A stretch of DNA of 10,614 nucleotides, taken from positions 569,161 through 579,774 of the forward strand of contig MU646407.1 in the NCBI GenBank assembly GCA_026770585.1, in the 5' to 3' direction. Of the stretch, positions 6,103 to 10,614 are shown one piece after another. The DNA comes from Baffinella frigidus. Lineage: Eukaryota; Cryptophyceae; Cryptomonadales; Baffinellaceae. Positions within the stretch are counted from its first letter, which is position 1. Each line of letters opens with the position of its first letter. The notes beneath the pieces are model-generated. The model worked only from the letters and a program-made list of their open reading frames with translations, was not told where the DNA came from and did no database searches. The position numbers were made by a program, and so were the translations under genes.

Positions 6103-6104
6103 CG

Positions 6105-6206
6105 GTAAGACCTAGGACCCTACGGTAGGCACCCCGTAGGGGCATAGGGGGGTTCCTACGGATAAGGTAACGGAGACTCGGGCTCTCAGCACCTGAACAT
6201 CCCTTG
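6105..6206 (+). other. Spacer with a palindromic ccctacggtaggg repeat
   Basis: Contains accctacggtagg followed by its near-complement ccccgtagggg, then ggttcctacggataagg. Related pieces occur at about 9659-9672 (ccctacggtagggcgcatg) and 10226-10255 (cagggacatgggggctccta). No gene was seen. Confidence 0.55.
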
Positions 6207-6414
6207 GTAGCCCTTTGTGTTGGTTCGCTGCTGGCTTTCGTCACCAATACTCTCAAATGTATCCAGGACTTCAAGGGGGGAAACATCATTGCTCCACCAA
6301 CAATACCATTGTCTGGCGCACTCTTGGGGGGGGGGAGGGGGGGGCATCGTTTTCTTGATTACACCAATACTCTTGGCCACGGTCTTTGCCTTTCTTGATT
6401 CGAGGTGAGGTTTT
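6207..6414 (+). pseudogene. Coding-like hydrophobic fragments, frame broken at a G-run
   Basis: On + one frame reads LVALCVGSLLAFVTNTLK up to PLSGALLG. After the G-run at 6325-6344 another frame reads IVFLITPILLATVFAFLDS with donor GATTCGAG/gtgagg at 6415. Together they look like two membrane helices split by a frame change at the homopolymer. However, the minus strand is also open here and gives a plausible polar peptide (SPLEVLDTFESIGDE). I cannot decide the strand or assign a family. Confidence 0.3.
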
Positions 6415-6488
6415 TCGAGATAAGCAAAAACATCGAGATAGAGAAAAAGAGGAGATGAAAGTGTGGGGCGGCAGCCTTCCGAGGCCCA

Positions 6489-6704
6489 CACCCTCAACCC
6501 TAAACCCTGAAATCTAAACCCTAAATCCTGAACCCAAAAACCCTAACCCCTAAACCCTAAACCCTAAACCCTACATCCTGCACCCTACACCCTACACCCT
6601 ACAACCTAAACCCTACACCCTAAACCCTAAACCCTACACCCTAAAACCCTAAACCCTACACCCTAAACCCTAAACCCTAAATCCTAAACCCTAAACCCTT
6701 AAAT
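6489..6704 (+). repeat. Telomere-type array with CCCTAAA and CCCTACA
   Basis: About 216 bases of 7-base repeat on +, CCCTACA dominating 6565-6620 and CCCTAAA the rest. It precedes the coding-like fragment at 6734. Confidence 0.93.
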
Positions 6705-6733
6705 ACAGGCTTCTGAGGCACCGTGGAACACAG

Positions 6734-6979
6734 ATGAGATGGCCCTCAATGAGCTTCCGGCAACCTTCAACGGATTCTACCTCAGGTTATTGTCCCAAGT
6801 TCATTTTCGTCTGCTGCTTCATTAGTTTCTTCTTCTCTCTTCTTTGTGGTTTGCTTCTTTTTCTTTTCCCTCTTCCTCTTCTTCTTCTTCTTCTTCTTGA
6901 TTCTCGCAGCGTTGTGCCATACGCACGTCGGCCAGAAATCAGTGGAACGTGCCCTCGGCGCGTGCGGCGTATCAGTTGA
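6734..6979 (+). pseudogene. Candidate exon pair 6734-6785 and 6910-6979, unplaced
   Basis: After cgtggaacacag, an island can read EMALNELPATFNGFYL (entering with two bases of a codon) with donor CTCAG/gttatt. A 124-base intron follows with an exceptional pyrimidine tract (6814-6905), then acceptor ttctcgcag. The phase then continues SVVPYARRPEISG to a TGA at 6977-6979. Other frames of the second island are also open (for example GQKSVERALGACGVS). It does not connect in phase to E11, so it may be the 3' end of something else or a relic. Confidence 0.33.
6814..6905 (+). repeat. Long CTT-rich pyrimidine tract
   Basis: About 90 bases, nearly all pyrimidine, with a (CTT)n core ending in ttctcgcag. 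It is the clearest polypyrimidine tract plus acceptor in the window and supports an intron ending at 6909, whichever frame the exon uses. Confidence 0.75.
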
Positions 6980-7169
6980 AGGTCTAAGGTTGAGGACTCA
7001 GGATTGAGATCTGTCTCGCTGTGTGCGCATCAGTCCCGGCGTATGTGCCCTGAACCCTACAACCCCCTAACCCCCCACCCCAAACCACGATTTGATCCAC
7101 GAATGATAGGAAGACTGATTTACGGTTACGATTTCTGTGGAGCTCTTCGCCTCCGGGCGCGGAGCCTAA

Positions 7170-7304
7170 CCATTCATAACACTACGGAGAACCATGTCAA
7201 GTCAATTATAGGATTTTTTCTTAAAAAACACCCCAAAGTCAGCAATTGTTGGTCACATTACACCGGATATACAGGGCTGCGGTTCTTCGCAGTGTCCCAA
7301 GTGG
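7170..7304 (+). mobile_element. Inverted-repeat element, family B, full copy, 135 bp
   Basis: Left end ccattcataacactacgg, right end agtgtcccaagtgg. The core has attttttcttaaaaaacacc and agtcagcaattgttggtcac, then ccggatatacagggctgcgg. A right-end-only copy follows at 7484-7534 (gatatccggggctgcggttc, ending cccgagttgg). Confidence 0.75.
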
Positions 7305-7434
7305 TGGAGGAAAGTAGCCCTTTTGGGGGAAAGTGGCCCAGGGCACGTGGTGGGCTGACAGACCACGTCGAGGAACTTGCGGTCAGGACCCCACTTGATT
7401 GCCCGCACCACCAGACACTCCCCCAGCTGCTAGC

Positions 7435-7645
7435 CTGACGCCTGACGCCCTGGGCAGAAAATGGGTGGAGTCGTGCGTTGTTCACGTTACATCTGATATC
7501 CGGGGCTGCGGTTCTTGGTAGTGTCCCGAGTTGGCCTGACGCCAGCATCCCTGGGCAGGAACTCAGCGGAGTCTTGGCCTCCGGGCGCGGATCCTGATGT
7601 CTGACGCCTGGAACCCTGGACAGGAACTGGGTGGAGTCGTGCGAA
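7435..7645 (+). repeat. Threefold GC-rich module plus partial element B
   Basis: The module cctgacgcc ... ctgggcaggaact ... ggtggagtcgtgcg recurs at about 7435-7474, 7538-7575 and 7602-7643, with differences. Between the first two lies the right end of a family B element. Also gcctccgggcgcgga recurs at 7149-7163 and 7577-7591. The ORFs on both strands here lack splice or domain support and are probably incidental. Confidence 0.6.
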
Positions 7646-7706
7646 GTCAACCTCAAAGACTGGAACGAACTGGTCCAACCCCTAATCTCCATCATGTGTT
7701 TGTGTC

Positions 7707-7920
7707 TGAACCCTGATTTTTTGCGCCTAAACCCTGAACCCTAAACCCTGAACCCTAAACCCTGAACTCTAAACCCTAAACCCTAAACCCTAAACCCTAA
7801 ACCCTCAACCCTCAACCCTGAACCCTAAACCCTGAACCCTGAACCCTAAACCCTGAACCCTGAACCCTAAACCCTGAACCCTGAACCCCAGACCCTAAAT
7901 CCTAAACCCTAAAGACCCTG
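7707..7920 (+). repeat. Telomere-type array, CCCTGAA-rich
   Basis: About 214 bases with CCCTAAA and CCCTGAA mixed, in places alternating (7736-7770, 7835-7880) as a 14-base higher unit. C-rich strand on +. It separates the GC-rich module from the unique sequence before gene 2. Confidence 0.94.
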
Positions 7921-8425
7921 CCCACAAACGCTGGGGTTGCCTTTGCACGAACTGATTTGAATCACATTGTCGTACCCCACGTGCCGCCGTCAAGCCAGTT
8001 AGCACCGACCGAGTTTCTTTCCTCCCGGATATCCGGGGGAAACGCGGTTAGAATTCCAGGGCAATGGATAAGATTCTAGTACAAATCGTTTAGATGGACT
8101 GTATCCGTGAAGCTGCTAAGTGGAAGTGGTGTCACTCCAAAAGTCGTGTCATTCCGACCCAGCTTGATGTGATCCGAAAGGAAGCATGACTTTTCTGCAG
8201 AACAAGTTCCGGTGTCCGTCCATGTTGGGAGCTCGAAGAACTAACGGACCCATACACCCTAACCTTAAGGACCCATACAAGAACCTCAAGGATCCATACA
8301 CCCTGACTCTGTTTCACCCGCTCGGCCTCAGTCTCGTTCGTGGCACTTGCAGCAAAATGTTCTGGTGTTGAGGTTTGATCCATTGGCAAACCAGAGAGAT
8401 TGGTAGTTTATTGCCAAACAACCAG
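7921..8425 (+). other. Unique sequence upstream of the gene 2 exon
   Basis: No confident exon. It holds a palindrome cccggatatccggg at 8026-8039 (the family B core hairpin alone) and a repeated ggacccataca/ggatccataca unit at 8247-8301. A pyrimidine-rich stretch ends with acceptor-like caaacaaccag at 8415-8425. The 61-codon ORF from 8186 overlaps the repeat and has no splice support. Confidence 0.5.
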
Positions 8426-8781
8426 CGTCAGCGCCGCATTGTGCTACATACTGTAGAGCCAATGTGGTAGGACTTGGCCAGCGCGAACTTCGAAGTTGCA
8501 AGATTGCGAACTTCTAGATGGACCCGTTTGGACATGTAGTGTTTTAAATTCAAATTTTGCAGTACAAATCGGTGTTTACTAATAATTACGGTCCATCTAG
8601 AAGTTCGCAATCTTGCAAGTTCGAAGTTCGCGCTGGCCAAGTCCTACCAGATTGGCTCTACCCCGTGTCGGCCGCTCTAACGAAGTTTTTCCGGACGGCG
8701 ATGCAGGTGAAGCTGGAGTCGTGGATGGCGCACTCTGTCTCCGACGAATCCGTGACCGGCCAGTTCTCTCTCCTCGCCGAG
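8426..8781 (+). CDS. Gene 2 exon A, interrupted by a palindromic element
   Basis: Coding sequence occupies 8426-8453 and 8659-8781 and is split inside a TAC codon by the element at 8454-8658. Without the element the frame reads VSAALCYIL/YPVSAALTKFF, then RTAMQVKLESWMAHSVS and DESVTGQFSLLAE, with donor GCCGAG/gttcga (phase 0). An inner donor ATGCAG/gtgaag at 8706 is also possible. The pattern of a hydrophobic stretch with LYPVS resembles a segment of the TRP-like region of GCC2_GCC3-type algal proteins, the proposed family of gene 1, so gene 2 may be a tandem relative. With the element in place the frame meets TAG at 8454-8456, so this allele is probably broken unless an unusual splice removes the element. 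Confidence 0.5.
8454..8660. mobile_element. Near-perfect palindromic MITE with 70-bp arms and TA target duplication
   Basis: The left arm 8454-8523 and right arm 8591-8660 are reverse complements with two mismatches in 70. The loop of 67 bases is AT-rich. The outermost TA on both sides fits a TA target duplication, as in Tc1/mariner-derived (Stowaway-like) MITEs. There is no transposase. High arm identity suggests recent insertion. It sits inside gene 2 exon A; removing one TA plus the element rejoins the exon frame. Confidence 0.85.
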
Positions 8782-9097
8782 GTTCGACTCTTCTTCATTG
8801 CCCTCCACCCAACATCAGAGGGGGAGCAATCGCAAACGTCAATTTCTTGGATGTCAGGGGGGATTCGTCCACTTTTGGCGTCAGATTACGTGAGGTGTAA
8901 TCTGTTGGAGCCATTGCTTTTGAAGATTGCTGCGCGTAAAATCTAGGGTGGCCTAGCCTTACTACTTTCTCAAAAGTCGTCAAGTTAACTACCTACCATC
9001 AAACGTCGTGAATCCGTGACTGGACAGTTCTCCCTCGTGGCCGAGGTCCTCCTGGTGTAAGGTTTCGAGTTTGGGGTCTATTTTCTTACTCCAGGAC
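8782..9097 (+). other. Gene 2 intron, first part, with a copy of the exon A 3' end at 9011-9045
   Basis: The open frame from exon A runs on to 8946 without domain support. Another frame reads GGAIANVNFLDVRGD after a pyrimidine-rich acceptor ending at 8819; its phase does not fit. At 9011-9045 the sequence reads ESVTGQFSLVAE followed by gtcctcc, a copy of the exon A end with its donor. Against exon A the codon changes are ACC/ACT, GGC/GGA, TCT/TCC (synonymous) and CTC/GTG. Confidence 0.5.
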
Positions 9098-9233
9098 CGC
9101 CCGGAACACCACGACGAACCATGCTAAGTCAATAATTGGATTCTTGCCCAAGAAACACGCCAAAATTCAAGCAATTTTTGATGTCCCTCCCCGGATTCAT
9201 GGGGAAGGACGAGCCCCGTAGCCTACCAAGTGG
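9098..9233 (+). mobile_element. Inverted-repeat element, family B, full copy, 136 bp
   Basis: It spans cgcccggaacaccacgacg to gtagcctaccaagtgg. The core gattcttgcccaagaaacac, shared in near-identical form with the copy at 2085-2221, includes tccctccccggat. It is closer to the 2085 copy than to the copy 50 bases downstream. Confidence 0.72.
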
Positions 9234-9250
9234 TGGTGCCACTGCCAAAA

Positions 9251-9284
9251 TGGACAATTCTCCCTCTTGGCCGATGTCCTCCTC
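9251..9284 (+). pseudogene. Third copy of the gene 2 exon A 3' end
   Basis: In frame it reads GQFSLLADV followed by tcctcct, again the end of exon A running past the donor position. It is squeezed between two family B elements, whose ends nearly abut it. Only about 35 bases remain. Confidence 0.6.
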
Positions 9285-9421
9285 CCACTCGGAACACTAC
9301 GGGGAACATTCTAAAGTTGATCATTGGATTGTTTCTAAGGAAACACGCCAAAAGTCAGCAATTTTTGGTCACGGTATGTCTAAATATGCGGGCAAGACGG
9401 TGCTTCGTAGCCTCCGACTGG
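9285..9421 (+). mobile_element. Inverted-repeat element, family B, full copy, 137 bp
   Basis: Starts ccactcggaacactacggg and ends gtagcctccgactgg. The core gattgtttctaaggaaacac and aaaagtcagcaatttttggt define the family. Middle sequence differs from the copy at 9098-9233, so the two are separate insertions or old duplicates. Confidence 0.77.
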
Positions 9422-9529
9422 CATGTTTTCTCCCCTTTTTTATCAATCTCATGCCTCAAGTTGAGTGATCCAGTAGGCTTCTCAAATATTCTCACGCCCG
9501 AAATAGTATCACTCCCGAAGGTGTGTCAC

Positions 9530-9572
9530 TCCCGACGAATGTATCACCGGACACTTCTCCCTCCATGCTCAA
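9530..9572 (+). pseudogene. Fourth copy of the gene 2 exon A 3' end, diverged
   Basis: Reads DECITGHFSLHAQV in frame, aligned to DESVTGQFSLLAEV of exon A (8743-8784). It is followed by a different sequence (tcatcggccccta). Upstream are short tandem pieces (cactcccgaa, cactcccgac). It is the most diverged of the set. Confidence 0.5.
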
Positions 9573-9597
9573 GTCCTCATCGGCCCCTACAGCAAGC

Positions 9598-9730
9598 CTA
9601 TCCCTTAAGTGGCGAGGGGTCAAAATTGACCCCCAAGAGGTCCTAGGCAGGCCTTAGGTCCCTACGGTAGGGCGCATGAGCCTATTCTCCACTTAGGGGA
9701 TATCCCTGTGGTGTTTCCAGGGGGGGACGC
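9598..9730 (+). other. Spacer with inverted cttaagtgg / ccacttagg
   Basis: The segment tatcccttaagtgg at 9599-9612 faces ccacttaggggata at 9690-9703, an imperfect inverted repeat. Inside it is ccctacggtaggg, which is also found at 6115-6127. Possibly a degenerate short element. No coding signal. Confidence 0.45.
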
Positions 9731-9756
9731 GGCTCCTTATGAGTGACTGGTTCATG

Positions 9757-9859
9757 CCCAACCCTCAACCCCAATCCCTGACCCGAACCCGCCACTCGAA
9801 ACCCCAAACCCAAACCCCAAAAAGGCGAACCTCGTCCGAGGGATCGACAAGTCAATTCC
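9757..9859 (+). pseudogene. Telomere-type units and truncated copy 1 of gene 2 exon B
   Basis: CCCTGAA/CCCCAAA units (9757-9820) lead into gcgaacctcgtc, read ANLVRGIDKSIP at 9825-9860. It matches the first 12 codons of exon B (10357-10392) and then stops at the codon for P, followed by gaaccctcaaccccaacccc. AAG for AAA and CCT for CCG are synonymous; GTC for TTC changes F to V. Confidence 0.7.
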
Positions 9860-9880
9860 TGAACCCTCAACCCCAACCCC

Positions 9881-9978
9881 TCGTCTTTGCATGCAAGCGG
9901 CAAGTGACTGGGTGCCCATGATGGACCGAATGTAGTACGTGGGGTCGTGTATCATGCGCCGCTTGCATGCAAAGACGA
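9881..9978. mobile_element. 98-bp element with perfect 21-bp inverted ends
   Basis: The arms tcgtctttgcatgcaagcgg (9881-9900, plus c) and its exact complement at 9958-9978 enclose 56 bases. It interrupts telomere-type repeat (aacccc on the left, accctc on the right). Each arm contains gcatgc. No ORF. Perfect arms suggest recent origin or folding constraint. Only one copy is seen here. Confidence 0.75.
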
Positions 9979-10018
9979 ACCCTCACGACTTAGCCCTGAA
10001 CCTTAGACTCGAAACATA

Positions 10019-10052
10019 CGAACCTTTTCCAGAGCATAGACGAGTCCACTCC
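10019..10052 (+). pseudogene. Truncated copy 2 of gene 2 exon B
   Basis: Reads NLFQSIDESTP in the exon B frame, then acaccctgaaccccaacccc. The truncation falls at the same codon as copies 1 and 3. The acceptor region is not preserved as well as in copy 3. Confidence 0.65.
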
Positions 10053-10098
10053 GACACCCTGAACCCCAACCCCTAAACCCTAAAGCCTTAGCCCTGAA

Positions 10099-10150
10099 CG
10101 CATTCCCCACACAGGTAAACCTCTTTCGGGGGATAGACGAGTCCATTCCG
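10099..10150 (+). pseudogene. Truncated copy 3 of gene 2 exon B with acceptor
   Basis: The acceptor region gcattccccacacag parallels cgttccccacgcag of exon B. The copy (10115-10150) reads VNLFRGIDESIP, then aaaccctgaacaccaacccc. CTC, TTT, ATA and TCC are synonymous changes against exon B; GTA and GAG change residues. Confidence 0.72.
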
Positions 10151-10171
10151 AAACCCTGAACACCAACCCCT

Positions 10172-10220
10172 ACCGAGCGAGAAGGGGACAGTCCATCTAA
10201 ACGTAATCCATAGGCCCTAC
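10172..10220 (+). repeat. Dispersed repeat, second copy of 257-306
   Basis: Same orientation as the first copy, with the shared core cagtccatctaaacgtaat. It begins immediately after the telomere-type tail of exon B copy 3. A 22-base hairpin (ccaggtcgattttcgacctt plus gg) lies downstream at 10262-10283. Confidence 0.7.
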
Positions 10221-10356
10221 AGATCAAAACCGCAGGGACATGGGGGCTCCTACGGAAAAGCCCAGGTCGATTTTCGACCTTGGCTTTTGATTTCGTGCCC
10301 AGCTCGCTCGACTGCGGAACCCTAAACCCTTCGCCCTGAACTCGTTCCCCACGCAG

Positions 10357-10431
10357 GCGAACCTTTTCCGGGGGATCGACAAATCAATTCCGTGGCTGCT
10401 CTGCTGGATCTCTCAGGCCTCCGATCAAGAG
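10357..10431 (+). CDS. Gene 2 exon B
   Basis: The exon is 75 bases, 25 codons, phase 0 in and out, after acceptor cgttccccacgcag and before donor CAAGAG/gtgttc. It reads ANLFRGIDKSIPWLLCW then ISQASDQE. Exon A ends in phase 0, so A and B can join directly. Reality is supported by the three truncated upstream copies with partly synonymous differences. No domain was recognised; the hydrophobic WLLCWI core could be membrane-associated. Confidence 0.58.
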
Positions 10432-10444
10432 GTGTTCCCCCAAA

Positions 10445-10614
10445 CCCTTCACCCTTCACCCTTCACCTTTCACCTTTCACCCTTCACCCTTCACCTTTCA
10501 CCTTTCACCCTTCACCCTTCACCTTTCACCTTTCACCCTTCACCCTTCACCTTTCACCCTTCACCCTTCACCCTTCACCCTTCACCCTTCACCCTTCACC
10601 CTTCACCCTTCACC
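10445..10614 (+). repeat. (CCCTTCA)n array with CCTTTCA higher-order pattern, cut by window edge
   Basis: Twenty-four 7-base units, each CCCTTCA (C) or CCTTTCA (T). The order is CCCTTCCTTCCTTCCT then all C, so a 28-base unit (CCTT) repeats about three times before a uniform tail. The array begins 13 bases after the exon B donor and runs off the window. Confidence 0.95.

Noticed and set aside
5663-6289. 208-codon minus-strand ORF rich in FMVYGLW repeats
   Set aside because: Its repeats are the translation of the CCATAAA array, and the rest is antisense to E11. It has no splice or domain support.
7004-7695. Two ORFs of about 145 codons on opposite strands
   Set aside because: They overlap the family B element and the GC-rich repeated module. 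Neither has recognisable domains or splice-site support.
8454-8660. The palindrome as a cleanly spliced introner
   Set aside because: An acceptor (taccag at 8645-8650) exists in the right arm, but every in-phase donor I could find lies after the TAG at 8454-8456. Kept only as a testable alternative.
9136-9646. ORFs of 110 and 138 codons
   Set aside because: They run through two family B elements and copies of the exon A end in the wrong frame.
1-10614. tRNA or rRNA genes
   Set aside because: No cloverleaf arms with conserved T-loop sequence and no conserved rRNA segments were seen on either strand by eye.

Overview
This window looks like nuclear DNA of a eukaryote with very repeat-rich introns, most likely a unicellular alga or protist. 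The evidence is short coding islands (32 to about 180 bases) bounded by GT-AG-type splice sites, no long intact ORF, no bacterial operon structure, and about 14 interstitial blocks of degenerate CCCTAAA, the C-rich strand of the plant-type telomere repeat. Large algal genomes, for example some prasinophyte green algae or dinoflagellates, look like this; the window alone cannot fix the lineage. Almost every long ORF is a translation of a simple repeat and is not a gene.

Gene 1 (about 88-6102, + strand, 5' end outside the window) was assembled by hand from coding islands whose reading phases fit from one splice junction to the next. Exons E1-E4 (88-234, 908-979, 1292-1336, 2610-2675) encode a multi-pass membrane segment. 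It contains the string FYAQ/PYQSDVLDRLDSLAY, which resembles the TRP-like membrane region at the C-terminal end of large algal/protist GCC2_GCC3 (ephrin-receptor-like) proteins. E5-E8 (3019-3050, 3375-3417, 3680-3756, 5077-5136) and a less certain E9-E11 (5247-5348, 5496-5523, 5922-6102) give a polar, basic cytoplasmic tail ending at a TGA at 6100-6102.

6105-8425 is mostly non-genic: two telomere-like arrays, a 137-bp inverted-repeat element, a duplicated GC-rich module, and a few coding-like fragments (6207-6414, 6734-6979) that I could not place in a model.

Gene 2 (about 8426-10431, + strand, running out of the window) has two good coding islands. One (8426-8453 plus 8659-8781) is interrupted by a 205-bp near-perfect palindrome with a TA duplication; deleting the palindrome restores one frame with an LYPVSAAL motif, also reminiscent of the TRP-like family. 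The other is 10357-10431 (starts ANLFRGIDKSIPW).

The most unusual structure is that several introns carry eroded copies of the splice junctions of their own flanking exons. Copies of acceptor plus exon 5' end lie upstream of the real exon, and copies of exon 3' end plus donor lie downstream. Several differ from the intact exon mostly at synonymous sites, and some stop abruptly at telomere-like repeat. All telomere-like arrays but a trace have the C-rich strand as the coding strand, and different arrays are homogenised to different 7-base variants. Three families of short inverted-repeat elements (MITE-like) are also dispersed through the window.
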